A DNA stretch of 62,366 bases. It comes from a virus. The stretch spans positions 1 to 62,366 of the IMG/VR virus record IMGVR_UViG_3300020583_000001, one strand, 5' to 3'. Within the stretch, counting starts at the first letter, position 1. Each line of letters opens with the position of its first letter. The notes under the pieces are model-generated. The model searched no databases, was not told the origin of the DNA, and saw only the letters and a program-made list of their open reading frames with translations. Positions 42,153 to 49,736 of the stretch are shown piece after piece. A program made the translations under genes and the position numbers.

Positions 42153-44383
42153 CGGTCCAGCTCGGCTGTGGATGAGTAAATGATATCGCTCATAGATATA
42201 GCACGATTCCCGTCACGCTTGGTAGAGAAAACATTCCCGGCGTACTTTTCAACGTTGATCGGCGGCAGGGCTTGCTGGTCGGCGGCACCGAATCGCTTCT
42301 TCGAGCGTTCGGTCATCGACTTGAGATCGTTGACAATGATTTCTGAGATCGCCGCCGCGAATAAGCCGTCGTCGTGCTCGCCTTCCTCGTGCTCCTTCTT
42401 TTCCTTGCCGGAAGCAGTGTAGTGAACCTCGAAGTGTTTGCACTCGTCGATCAGCCACGGGGAGTTGATAACGTACCATCCGTTCTGGACGGAGTGAACA
42501 AAGGAATCGACGAGTATGGGACGCGACCAGACGTTGGTATACCAGCCGATCTTCTTCGACTTCTGCTTCTTAAGATCTTTTCCGTCGTAGCGGATGAAGG
42601 AGGGGAAGCGGGTGTATCCCATCTTGCGCATCTGCACCTGGGCCACGTCTCCCACCGAGGCGATTTGCTCGACGCCGACGATGGGATTGCGGTGCGGAGT
42701 CGAGTCTTCCATGTAGCGGGAGTAGTAGGCGGCAATGCACATGATGAAGGCGTAAGCTTCTACGTGGGATACATAAGCTGATCGAAACTCGGCAACCTGG
42801 ATATCCGGTTGACCACGGCGGGATGCCGGTGCGGTGACACAGATAACGGTGGAATCTTCTCCCATACCGTTAGAAGTATCGACCCCAATACTGTAGTCGA
42901 TCCCCGGAGCCGGAGGGCAGAACACCATGAGCTTGCCATTCGCATACTCGCGGAATGCATCAGGTTTAGTCTTGAGCGAATTAACATACTGCATGTCGTG
43001 ATGCAGAGGGATGAGTTCCCATCGGTAACTGTCACCTCGATTGGAATTGAAGGTGACGATTTCGCGTTGCCGTGGCTTATCAGAAGTTCCATAGTCGATG
43101 TCCTCCGTTGGCGGCTCATGGTGGTCCTCGATGGACTGGCCGGAGATGCCGAACGCCTGGAATGTCTGCTGGGCTGCGTTCTCGACCTCAACCATCACGT
43201 CATGGCCGAACACCGATTCCTGCGACCGCTGCAAGGCTTCGATGTCATCCCCGGCCATCTCCTGAAACCAGATCCCTTCCATGCCCTTGGCTTTGTGTTC
43301 TTCGTGGCCGACCTCCCAGAACCATTGCTGTTCAAGAGGCATCGTCCATCGCGGGCCTAACTGTTTCGACAGGAGTGGAGTGTTGGCGATGTAGGCTTCG
43401 ACGCGGGCGACGTGCTCTTGCGTATCGGGGAGGCGGTGCTCGTAGAACGCTTCCGGGACGGGCCGCATTTTTAGCCACGCGGGCTTCGGGTAGAGGTCGC
43501 GCCCGATGACCCAGGGGAAGAAGATCGGGCAGAGGCGGCAGGTGCGCGAGGCCCAGTTGGCTTTCGAGTAGTGCCAGGTTTCTGCCCACCAGCCTTCATC
43601 TCCCTCGCCAGTTGATTCCAGGATTCCAAAGATGCTTGGAGATGCGTGTACAGCCTTAAACAGTGAAGCCTCGATTTGTTCCTTTGCGTTTGTAAACGAG
43701 GCGCATTCAGAAAGGTGATAGAGGGTGGGCGTAGAGCCTCGTGCAATTCCAGACATCTGGTTGCCATGCTGCACATACACTCCACTGTTAAGTTGTCCAA
43801 ACGTGAGTTCTCCATTTTCCGTCTCCACACGCGAGGTGTACTGAGGCCGCAACCATATCGGAAGCATGTCGTAGCCCATCAGTAATTTCTTACCCATCAT
43901 CTTCGACTTCTGCCGATCCGCCGAGGCGATGATGGCGTTGACGCCGTTTGAGAAAATGATGCGGAACATTATCAGGAGTTCGACCAACGTGGTCATTCCC
44001 AATTGTCTTGCTTTCAAAATTTGGATTTCGATTGCAGCGTCTAAATTCTCTAGATCAGAGATCACGTTAAAGAGAATTAGTTGCGCGAGGCGAAAGGTAA
44101 ACCTACGAATCACGCCCTCTTCATCAGTAACGTATCCGTATCGTGTAACGGCATAAGCGTGGTCCGACATCACGAGGAGTTGTTCGTTGAGCATCCACTG
44201 CGCTTCTTCGGCAGTAAGATTCTGTGTGGCAATAGGAAGGCCAGTTTGGCCATAGATATACTTTCCGCCTTTACGCAGACGTTCCTCGAAATCATCAACC
44301 TCCCAGACTTCGTGGTGAGTCAGGCGAATGGGATTACCGAGATCGCGCTGGTAAGATTCAGCGAGTGCTATTCGTCGCTCCAC
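42143..44383 (-). CDS. terL: Terminase large subunit (TerL), 746 aa
   Basis: The 746-residue protein has the ATPase and nuclease motifs of the large terminase. The Walker A-type KARQLGMTT lies at residues 124-132 and the Walker B-type LYHLSE at 221-226. The nuclease domain starts at IDYSIGVD (Asp502) with a second acidic GED at 509-510, and continues with GVEQ (Glu572) and the metal-binding HDDG at 670-673. It cuts and pumps phage DNA into the prohead. The start at GTG 44383 overlaps the small subunit stop. No deletion is apparent. Confidence 0.93.
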   Translation of the reverse strand: MERRIALAESYQRDLGNPIRLTHHEVWEVDDFEERLRKGGKYIYGQTGLPIATQNLTAEEAQWMLNEQLLVMSDHAYAVTRYGYVTDEEGVIRRFTFRLAQLILFNVISDLENLDAAIEIQILKARQLGMTTLVELLIMFRIIFSNGVNAIIASADRQKSKMMGKKLLMGYDMLPIWLRPQYTSRVETENGELTFGQLNSGVYVQHGNQMSGIARGSTPTLYHLSECASFTNAKEQIEASLFKAVHASPSIFGILESTGEGDEGWWAETWHYSKANWASRTCRLCPIFFPWVIGRDLYPKPAWLKMRPVPEAFYEHRLPDTQEHVARVEAYIANTPLLSKQLGPRWTMPLEQQWFWEVGHEEHKAKGMEGIWFQEMAGDDIEALQRSQESVFGHDVMVEVENAAQQTFQAFGISGQSIEDHHEPPTEDIDYGTSDKPRQREIVTFNSNRGDSYRWELIPLHHDMQYVNSLKTKPDAFREYANGKLMVFCPPAPGIDYSIGVDTSNGMGEDSTVICVTAPASRRGQPDIQVAEFRSAYVSHVEAYAFIMCIAAYYSRYMEDSTPHRNPIVGVEQIASVGDVAQVQMRKMGYTRFPSFIRYDGKDLKKQKSKKIGWYTNVWSRPILVDSFVHSVQNGWYVINSPWLIDECKHFEVHYTASGKEKKEHEEGEHDDGLFAAAISEIIVNDLKSMTERSKKRFGAADQQALPPINVEKYAGNVFSTKRDGNRAISMSDIIYSSTAELDRWR

Positions 44384-45069
44384 GTGTCTTGTGCAGTAAA
44401 TGAGTCCTCCTCGGATTCCACGTACTCAGATTCGGCAACTCGGCCCATGTCAAGTGGTACTACTTCTTTAGCGTCGGGTAATAACTGCTGCGTCTTTGGC
44501 GTAAGGTTGAAGCGGTTAACAAGGCCACGAATAGTATTCTCTGGCGACGGCGCTACCACGGTCGCAGATTGCGCAGCGGCGTTAGCGTTCGCATTCGCGT
44601 TCACGTTGACGCTGACCTGTGATCCTTTCGGCAGCGGCAGGAATCCCATGTGCTTCATGTTCAGCGTCACATGGTCGATGTCGCCTTCGAGCGCCAACTC
44701 CGAAGACTTGGCAACGATTGCTGGATGGACCGTGGCTGCCTTGATCGACCCCTCGAATTGACTTTTCTCCAGAGCCGCTTGGGAGAGAGCGAAACGGAAT
44801 TGTTCCGAGGTCACCTTAGCCGCCACGCAGAACGCTTCGAGCGAAAGGGTGCGCCGAACAATCGCTGGGAGCATGATGTCGTCGTAGACTTCGATAAAGC
44901 GGCGGGCGGTAATTGAAGAGGAGGAGCGGAGATGTTCGAGGACGGAGGACTTGCCGCCGAAAGCTTTGACGGTGTAAGAGAGGCGAGGGAATTGAGCGAC
45001 TTCGTTCGGATCAACGCCGATGGTTTTGTAGCAGAGGGCGCGAGTTTCGGCGGCGGTTCTCAAGGGCAT
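44368..45069 (-). CDS. Probable terminase small subunit (TerS), 233 aa
   Basis: The 233-residue protein lies directly before terL and overlaps it by 16 bases. Residues 70-100 (RTLSLEAFCVAAKVTSEQFRFAL) look like the helix-turn-helix DNA-recognition segment of small terminases, and EALEGDIDHV follows. A low-complexity NVNANANANA tract (about residues 150-165) joins to a C-terminal tail that could contact TerL. TerS recognises the packaging site. The call is by position and helix pattern, not by a strict motif. Confidence 0.75.
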   Translation of the reverse strand: MPLRTAAETRALCYKTIGVDPNEVAQFPRLSYTVKAFGGKSSVLEHLRSSSSITARRFIEVYDDIMLPAIVRRTLSLEAFCVAAKVTSEQFRFALSQAALEKSQFEGSIKAATVHPAIVAKSSELALEGDIDHVTLNMKHMGFLPLPKGSQVSVNVNANANANAAAQSATVVAPSPENTIRGLVNRFNLTPKTQQLLPDAKEVVPLDMGRVAESEYVESEEDSFTAQDTWSDE

Positions 45070-45079
45070 ACTTACCTGA

Positions 45080-45316
45080 TTACCAGTACAGTTTCTCTAA
45101 AAGATATCGACCTCGGTGACTTCCATTGTGACCAGTGCGACGATCGCAGGTCAGATTAACATCTATTGTCTGCCCACTCTCATCCGTATTAGTCTTGTAG
45201 AACTTTGTGCGACCGCAACGGTTGGCTAATGTGGCCCGCAAGGAAGGTTTAAGAGGCTGAGGCTGATACATCCCTTTGCATAAATCGCACGGATCTTCTG
45301 GTCCACAATAACTCAC
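45080..45316 (-). CDS. Small zinc-type protein, 78 aa
   Basis: The 78-residue product has CxxxxCDLC near the N-terminus (residues 4-12) and further Cys and His residues (CGRTKFYKT, LTCDRRTGHNGSH), which could make one or two zinc sites. It overlaps the next gene upstream by 4 bases. It is of a type repeated through this genome, without a named family. Confidence 0.65.
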   Translation of the reverse strand: MSYCGPEDPCDLCKGMYQPQPLKPSLRATLANRCGRTKFYKTNTDESGQTIDVNLTCDRRTGHNGSHRGRYLLEKLYW

Positions 45317-45546
45317 AACTCACCTTCCTCGGCGTCGTCCAACTGAGGATGCGCTTCATCATACGCCCGGTTCCAGTCCGCGACCGATGCAACTTCGACC
45401 ACGGCTTTCTTGATGTCGCGGCGGGCAGGGGTGCGCTGGCGTTCGATGGCGACGAGTTGCTGCAAAGAGCCTGCGATAGACTCGGAAGCGCTGACCAGTT
45501 TCTTCAGCCATACAACGCCACGAGCGACTTGCCATGCGAGGATCAT
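45313..45546 (-). CDS. Small hypothetical protein, 77 aa
   Basis: A helical 77-residue product (WLKKLVSASESIAGSLQQLVAIERQ, then RRDIKKAVVEVASVADWNRAYDEAH). It is packed between two zinc-type small genes by 4-base overlaps and precedes the terminase genes. No family recognised. Confidence 0.6.
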   Translation of the reverse strand: MILAWQVARGVVWLKKLVSASESIAGSLQQLVAIERQRTPARRDIKKAVVEVASVADWNRAYDEAHPQLDDAEEGEL

Positions 45547-45785
45547 AAGGGGTGAGTCCCCTTAGTCAATGAGGGAAAAAGAGACACAATTTTGTTATGG
45601 CATTGAGCACACATTTCTGCTGACCTGGCTGGCATTACTAATATATCGGTTACTTTGTTAATCGGCTGTCGCAGATTAATATCTCGTTGCTCTAGATTGA
45701 GACTAATTTCAACTATCTTCATCAAGAATATTTTTTCTTCATTGGAGATACAACGTCCGCAAGAGTCGCATGTAGTATTTCTCAC
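45543..45785 (-). CDS. Small zinc-finger-type protein, 80 aa
   Basis: The 80-residue product has a CDSCGRC cluster (residues 6-12) at the N-terminus and a MCAQCHNK pair near the C-terminus (residues 58-65), so a single treble-clef-like zinc site or two half-sites are likely. It is coupled to neighbours by short overlaps. DNA or RNA binding is a guess. Confidence 0.6.
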   Translation of the reverse strand: MRNTTCDSCGRCISNEEKIFLMKIVEISLNLEQRDINLRQPINKVTDILVMPARSAEMCAQCHNKIVSLFPSLTKGTHPL

Positions 45786-46324
45786 AGCAGATTATCTCCC
45801 GAGTCGAACGCTTTCTTCACCATCCGCGTCAGGTCGTGATCCTCGGGTGGTACCACCACATCCTGCACTGTTTCCTTGGGATATAAAACGCCTTCCTCGA
45901 CCGAGATCGCATTCCCGCCCGTGTCCCGACCCTGGCGCACGACGGAGATGGGAAGGCCGTGCTCGATGCGGGCGACGTTCGGCGAGTCGATGGTGCGGTC
46001 ACGCTGGGTGGCGGAGACGTAGGCGTCCTCGGAGATCGGCTTCGAGAGCGGAGGATGGGATTCGAGTGCCGACAGTTCCGGTTGCGCCTCCACCTGATTG
46101 TCCGACGCCGGATGCGAGCGAATGACCGAGGTGGATTCCTTGAACGCCGGATTGTCAAGGTGGAGGATGACGCGGAGTTCGTAGCTCACGCGACCATAGG
46201 CGACACGGGAGGTCATCATGCAGTCGCGGGAGAGGACATCGTGGACATCGGCTTCGATGATCTTCTGGAGTTCATCCCCGCGTAGGGGACGGTTTGAGAC
46301 TAGCTCTTGCCTAGCGGGTGACAT
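45782..46324 (-). CDS. Hypothetical protein, 180 aa
   Basis: The 180-residue product has a mixed alpha-beta N-terminal domain (ELQKIIEADVHDVLSRDCMM, YGRVSYELRVILHLDNP) and a flexible Ser/Pro/Glu-rich middle. The C-terminus is acidic. Its role is unknown. It precedes four small genes and the terminase. Confidence 0.65.
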   Translation of the reverse strand: MSPARQELVSNRPLRGDELQKIIEADVHDVLSRDCMMTSRVAYGRVSYELRVILHLDNPAFKESTSVIRSHPASDNQVEAQPELSALESHPPLSKPISEDAYVSATQRDRTIDSPNVARIEHGLPISVVRQGRDTGGNAISVEEGVLYPKETVQDVVVPPEDHDLTRMVKKAFDSGDNLL

Positions 46325-46598
46325 TATTTTGTTCTCCTATCCGTGTTGGATCAAGGTTCTCCAAATCCCAAATAAATTGGGTATATGCTTCCGACTTCAT
46401 ATAATCCTTCAAAGTTTGGTCAGGAGATTTTAGTGGAGCATCCAGCCAACGATCCAGCGCCACTTGTGCGCTTACAGAGTCAGCTTGCATCTCAGCAAAA
46501 TCTACTCCATCGGGAATCCTGCATCCACGAGCCAGCCACATCCCGTTTGGTAATTTAGTAATGGATTTAGTTTCTTCTTGCCACGATACGTCAGGCAT
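46311..46598 (-). CDS. Hypothetical protein, 95 aa
   Basis: The ATG at 46598 follows GGAGGATC at good spacing; a longer frame would begin at 46625. The 95-residue product has a WLARGCRIPDGVDF segment and a helical C-terminus. It overlaps the next gene by 14 bases. No family recognised. Confidence 0.6.
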   Translation of the reverse strand: MPDVSWQEETKSITKLPNGMWLARGCRIPDGVDFAEMQADSVSAQVALDRWLDAPLKSPDQTLKDYMKSEAYTQFIWDLENLDPTRIGEQNNVTR

Positions 46599-46893
46599 TT
46601 CTGATCCTCCTTGTTCGTTTCTCAAGATACATTCTAACCCTGCGATGCAACTCGCTCAGAGGTTGCCGGGGATCGTCGAGGGACGACCGGCGCACCTGGC
46701 GCATGTCCACTCCCTGTTGCAGGAGCGAGAGTAGCCATCCCTGATGCCATGCCGCGTCCCAGCACGGGTGATCGGGACGGACTTGGGCTTCCAACTTCAA
46801 TTGAGGTTGCCACTCCTGCCAGCGCTGACGGATCTTCATCAGGGTGCGCTCGGGGACGACGATGCGGGAGCGGGGGGAGTTAGCGTCCATCAT
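46591..46893 (-). CDS. Basic helical protein, 100 aa
   Basis: A basic, Trp-containing 100-residue protein (MKIRQRWQEWQPQLKLEAQ, RRSSLDDPRQPLSELHRRVRMYLEKRTRR) with two helices. The Arg-rich C-terminus suggests nucleic-acid binding. It overlaps its neighbours by 4-8 bases. No family recognised. Confidence 0.6.
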   Translation of the reverse strand: MMDANSPRSRIVVPERTLMKIRQRWQEWQPQLKLEAQVRPDHPCWDAAWHQGWLLSLLQQGVDMRQVRRSSLDDPRQPLSELHRRVRMYLEKRTRRIRNA

Positions 46894-47417
46894 TCATCCT
46901 CATCGAACTTCGGCGGCGGGGGCATACCACTCGGCTTGGTCATCACGTTATCGAACTTAATAGACGACTTCAATATTTCAAGATCCTTGGCGGTGAACTT
47001 GGGGCTGAATAGTTCATGTATGAGATTGACCGACTCCGGCCCCAGCTTCCTTGCCGACCTCTCCAGCCGATTCCGCAACGCCTTCCTCGCCCGCTCCTGC
47101 TGCCGCTGCGTCACCCGCGCTCGAATCTTCGCCTGCGCCGCCTTGATATCCTTCTGCGAGGTGAATCGCTTGAAGGGAACGTTCCAGTAGGCGGAGAGGC
47201 AGAAGGGGCAGCATTTTGGCGTGCGGCCCTTGCGTGGGAACCATTCGTGAGCGCAGCGCAGGCATCGCAATTCGCCAACTCGTTCACCGCTCGGTTGGCC
47301 CCCGGTTACAGCAGGTTGGGCGTCGGGCCGTATGTCCCGTCCATTGGGCATCACCTCCTCGGACTTGTCGGAGAGGATCAGCTCCGACTGATCGACGGCG
47401 TTGGCACTTGGTCGCAC
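46890..47417 (-). CDS. Zinc-ribbon protein, 175 aa
   Basis: The GTG start at 47417 overlaps the preceding stop (TAGTG). In the 175-residue product a zinc ribbon occupies about residues 53-75 (CLRCAHEWFPRKG, then CCPFC), followed by a long basic helical stretch (ARVTQRQQERARKALRNRLERS). It may bind DNA or RNA. It is in the early part of the leftward arm and no family is recognised. Confidence 0.65.
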   Translation of the reverse strand: MRPSANAVDQSELILSDKSEEVMPNGRDIRPDAQPAVTGGQPSGERVGELRCLRCAHEWFPRKGRTPKCCPFCLSAYWNVPFKRFTSQKDIKAAQAKIRARVTQRQQERARKALRNRLERSARKLGPESVNLIHELFSPKFTAKDLEILKSSIKFDNVMTKPSGMPPPPKFDEDE

Positions 47418-47686
47418 TAATTGGCTCGCTCCACATCCGGTTTCTTCAGCACCAGGATATTCGCCATCGCCGTCCCCGGCGCGAACTGGACCGGGATAGT
47501 CGCGGTGATCGTGATTGTCCCATTCAGCGACAGGGGATGGTCATCCGGTCCCATCAGCGTCCCGGCGGGATGCACGTCGGCGACCGTGAAGATGAGCGCA
47601 GCCTCGGAGAGGGCCACCCGAACGAGGTCATCCTTACGGATGGTGTTCCCAATGGCATCAATAGGATAGGATTTGTCGCCGGTCAT
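47417..47686 (-). CDS. Small beta-rich hypothetical protein, 89 aa
   Basis: The 89-residue product begins YPIDAIGNTIRKDDLVRVAL and is mostly strands (TIT-ITATIPVQFAPG). Its first residues look like a beta-barrel opening, as in small capsid-associated or regulatory phage proteins. It overlaps the Acb2-like gene by 4 bases (ATGA), so both are expressed together. No function known. Confidence 0.65.
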   Translation of the reverse strand: MTGDKSYPIDAIGNTIRKDDLVRVALSEAALIFTVADVHPAGTLMGPDDHPLSLNGTITITATIPVQFAPGTAMANILVLKKPDVERAN

Positions 47687-47904
47687 TGGACCTCTAACTG
47701 ATTCTCAGGAACATTGGCGATTGACTTCTTGGCGAAGAAGCTGGCTTCCTCTAATTTGGTCTTAACAATGGAGAACTCACGCCCATCGGGACATACCTGA
47801 CTGAGTTCCTTGAGCAGTTGGTCGAAGTCTCTGGCTATCTTTACAGCCAACTCAATCCCCTGAGCGTTGAGCTTGTGGAATGGAAACAAAGGACTTACTG
47901 GCAT
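47683..47904 (-). CDS. Acb2/Tad1-hairpin-like protein, putative cyclic-nucleotide sponge, 73 aa
   Basis: The 73-residue product, first gene of the leftward operon (ATG 47904 after GGGAGGG), resembles the Acb2/Tad1-hairpin family. Its conserved C-terminal helix reads DGREFSIVKTKLEEASFF, then AKKSIANVPENQ, against the family's GREx-S-x-x-x-T-K-L-E-E-A. Its N-terminal half is a helix (IELAVKIARDFDQLLKEL) as expected for the hairpin. Family members form oligomers that bind cyclic di- and trinucleotides and so block CBASS and, in some, Thoeris defence. It sits directly under the strong leftward promoter, as an early anti-defence protein would. A structure or binding test would be decisive. Confidence 0.7.
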   Translation of the reverse strand: MPVSPLFPFHKLNAQGIELAVKIARDFDQLLKELSQVCPDGREFSIVKTKLEEASFFAKKSIANVPENQLEVQ

Positions 47905-47929
47905 GTTCCATACCCTCCCTAATCCACCT

Positions 47930-47958
47930 ACTATAACCCATACTCGTGAGGATGTCAA
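47930..47958 (-). promoter_or_regulatory. Leftward sigma70-type promoter (main leftward arm)
   Basis: On the minus strand TTGACA (plus 47953-47958) lies 17 bp from TATAGT (plus 47930-47935): two near-consensus boxes at ideal spacing. Transcription should begin near 47923 and give a short leader with GGGAGGG before the ATG at 47904. Confidence 0.85.
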
Positions 47959-48310
47959 CTATTATTTTGCGATGGTGGTTATTTTTTATTTTTGTAAATT
48001 ATTGAGCGGGAAGGAGATGGAGCACGTCTCCGTCGCCCCTCCCCCTCTAGTCTGGACAACTCGCACTGGACCGCCACGGTCGGCAATCGTACCGGCATGA
48101 CGGTAACCGGTTCGATGGTCCCAGGGGGTGCGACCAAGGTATCGTCATCGTCCGTCGCTATCGACCGACCGTGAGCTGGCGTCTCATAATGGGACAAGGG
48201 GCCGGGGTAATCTGATGGGACTGAGACACACGTTTAGGGCCATCTTTCGTTATCCGGTTACTATAGTTGGCATGATACGTGCTAAGAGAAGTCACATCCC
48301 CACGCCATCA

Positions 48311-48341
48311 CCAGCTAATCCATCGGCTATCCATTAGCTGG
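48311..48341. repeat. Inverted repeat CCAGCTAAT / ATTAGCTGG
   Basis: Perfect 9-base arms around a 13-base loop, plus a third copy of ATTAGCTGG at 48366-48374. A likely protein-binding palindrome in the divergent control region. Confidence 0.7.
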
Positions 48342-48406
48342 ACGGTAACTAATAGCCGTATACGCATTAGCTGGCGCGTCAGGATTGGGATGCCAAACTA
48401 GGTGAG

Positions 48407-48430
48407 ATCATCATAATAATCATCATAATA
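48407..48430. repeat. Two tandem 12-bp repeats (ATCATCATAATA)
   Basis: Exact tandem copies at 48407-48418 and 48419-48430 in an AT-rich stretch just before the rightward promoter at 48458. They may be operator or DNA-unwinding sequence. Confidence 0.7.
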
Positions 48431-48457
48431 TTTCCACAGGTCGGTAATTGTTTCCCA

Positions 48458-48485
48458 TTGACAAAGAACTGCAATCTGCTAATCT
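48458..48485 (+). promoter_or_regulatory. Rightward promoter of the early arm
   Basis: TTGACA at 48458-48463, then 16 bp, then TAATCT at 48480-48485, a weaker -10 box. The first base of RNA would fall near 48492, which is the ATG of the next gene, so that messenger would have almost no leader. Confidence 0.6.
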
Positions 48486-48491
48486 ATGCAT

Positions 48492-48680
48492 ATGGATGTA
48501 CAAACAAAGAAACGCAAGATGACGATAGCACATGTGGCAATGTCGAATGGGGAGCTGGACGCGATTGACCAGATAGCTAGGGAAGAGAATCGCAGCCGCG
48601 CCAATACGATCCATACGTTGCTTCGTGAGGCTATCGAGTCGCGTCAGGGGCAGCGGGAAGAAAAGGAGCAATCACGGTGA
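48492..48680 (+). CDS. Ribbon-helix-helix (CopG/Arc-type) regulator, 62 aa
   Basis: The ATG at 48492 coincides with the predicted transcription start and gives a 62-residue product (an ATG 6 bases earlier is in frame). Its first 20 residues form a basic strand (VQTKKRKMTIAHVAM), followed by helices (GELDAIDQIAREENRSRANTIH and LLREAIESRQ), the ribbon-helix-helix layout of CopG/Arc repressors. It probably binds operator DNA, and the palindromes just upstream are the natural targets. As the first gene of the early arm it may regulate its own promoter and perhaps the divergent leftward one. No strong ribosome site precedes it. Confidence 0.75.
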   Translation: MDVQTKKRKMTIAHVAMSNGELDAIDQIAREENRSRANTIHTLLREAIESRQGQREEKEQSR

Positions 48681-49075
48681 CAACGAAACGATTCACCAAG
48701 AAGTACGCGGCTGAGGATTACGAACGGCTGTACGATCACGCGGCATTGTTGGACCTGTACCTATTTGACACCCAGACCAAGGCACAGCCGGACGCGACCG
48801 AGTTCTATTCGACAATGAAGAATGGACGGCTGGAATCGGATGTCCGCGTGGAATTGTGGCGCGGTAAGTCCGCTCATGGTGGGTATGTCGTCATCATGGA
48901 GACGTTACCCAATATCTGGTATCTCGATGATGCAATAGCGAAGTACCGGGATAATCACAGTGAGCACACGCTGGGGATTCGGATTTGCTTGGAACGGCTG
49001 ACAGTGAAACGGAACAAGTTGTATGAGGCGAACTTAGGACGGCCACTCATGGCGTCCGAGCAGGTATCGGCATAG
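48677..49075 (+). CDS. Hypothetical early protein, 132 aa, GTG start
   Basis: The GTG at 48677 overlaps the regulator's stop by 4 bases. The 132-residue product (YAAEDYERLYDHAALLDLYLFDTQ, then WRGKSAHGGYVVIMETLPN) is a mixed alpha-beta protein with a helical end. I recognise no family. It shares an operon with the ribbon-helix-helix gene, so it may be a partner. Confidence 0.65.
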   Translation: MTTKRFTKKYAAEDYERLYDHAALLDLYLFDTQTKAQPDATEFYSTMKNGRLESDVRVELWRGKSAHGGYVVIMETLPNIWYLDDAIAKYRDNHSEHTLGIRICLERLTVKRNKLYEANLGRPLMASEQVSA

Positions 49076-49099
49076 TAGATGCCGAAGGATCATCACAAG

Positions 49100-49120
49100 T
49101 CGCTCTTTGAGCGAAGCGAA
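49100..49120 (+). repeat. Short hairpin repeat with GAGCGAAGCGAA (copy 1)
   Basis: TCGCTC-ttt-GAGCGA forms a small hairpin (49100-49114), and the extended 13-mer TGAGCGAAGCGAA (49108-49120) recurs at 49699-49711 and 50462-50474. It lies just upstream of the ribosome site AAAAGGAGG. A regulatory or RNA-processing role is possible. Confidence 0.5.
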
Positions 49121-49136
49121 AAGGAGGATTGAGGTT

Positions 49137-49478
49137 ATGACAACGAAGCAGGCAATCAGCAGTCCTTATGCGATGCGGCAATGCCGGATCGCTTATGTCG
49201 AAGTCTTAGGCAAGCTATGGATGCCGATGGCAACGGCTGGCACTCGATACGAGCTGTCCGATTACGACCTTGAGAACATCGGCGAGTTCACGCGAGAGAA
49301 CGTAGACGATTGGCTGGGAACGCACGCGGGAGACTTTAGCAGCGTCAAGGATTTTGCTGCGGTCTGCGGTGAGACGGTGATTCCGTGGTCATCGGAAGAT
49401 AATGAATTGGAGTTCTCGGATTGCATGTATCCCTCTGAGGACTTTGCGCCCGGAGAATGGAAGGCTCAATATGACTAA
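49137..49478 (+). CDS. Hypothetical early protein, 113 aa
   Basis: The ATG at 49137 follows AAAAGGAGG. A longer frame from 49107 begins in the hairpin repeat, so I do not use it. The 113-residue product is acidic (DLENIGEFTRENVDDWLGTHAGD, SSEDNELEFSDCMYPSEDFAPG) with mixed alpha-beta content. No family recognised. Confidence 0.65.
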   Translation: MTTKQAISSPYAMRQCRIAYVEVLGKLWMPMATAGTRYELSDYDLENIGEFTRENVDDWLGTHAGDFSSVKDFAAVCGETVIPWSSEDNELEFSDCMYPSEDFAPGEWKAQYD

Positions 49479-49656
49479 GAAGCATTTCATTGCATTAGCG
49501 GACAAGATTAGAGAGGCATCACACTATCGTATTGGTGCCTTCAGTGATCACCAAATAGATACTCTAGCCGACTTCTGCCAATCGCAGAATGCACACTTTA
49601 ATCGCTCACGCTGGATTGGCTACATCAAAGGCGGGAAGGTGAAGCAGGCCACGTAG
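49471..49656 (+). CDS. Hypothetical early protein, 61 aa
   Basis: The ATG at 49471 lies within the end of the previous gene (8-base overlap). The 61-residue product has a helical start (KKHFIALADKIREASHYR) and a strand-rich end (RWIGYIKGGKVKQAT), and resembles small regulatory phage proteins. No family recognised. Confidence 0.6.
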   Translation: MTKKHFIALADKIREASHYRIGAFSDHQIDTLADFCQSQNAHFNRSRWIGYIKGGKVKQAT

Positions 49657-49687
49657 TCGTCCGAAGCAGCCCTCCCCCGGCGCTGCA

Positions 49688-49711
49688 TTCGCTCAGATTG
49701 AGCGAAGCGAA
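49688..49711 (+). repeat. Short hairpin repeat with GAGCGAAGCGAA (copy 2)
   Basis: TTCGCTCA-gat-TGAGCGAA is a perfect 8-base-stem hairpin (49688-49706) and runs into the shared 13-mer TGAGCGAAGCGAA. It lies just before the next gene's ribosome site TGGAGG. Confidence 0.5.
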
Positions 49712-49736
49712 ACTTTGGAATGGAGGATTTGGGAAT

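Larger units (their letters stand above)
47959..48457. promoter_or_regulatory. Divergent control region with inverted repeats
   Basis: About 500 bp without a gene I can support. It holds the leftward promoter at its left edge and several inverted repeats: GTAACCGG (48103-48110) with CCGGTTAC (48254-48261), CCAGCTAAT (48311-48319) with ATTAGCTGG (48333-48341), a third copy ATTAGCTGG at 48366-48374, and GGCTAT/ATAGCC (48325-48330 and 48352-48357). Two tandem copies of ATCATCATAATA lie at 48407-48430. These are likely operators for a regulator. The ribbon-helix-helix protein next to it is the first candidate. Confidence 0.6.

Noticed and set aside
47979-48197. Minus-strand frame of 72 codons in the control region
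   Set aside because: It needs a TTG start without ribosome site, lies upstream of the leftward promoter and shows no recognisable composition, so I do not list it as a gene.
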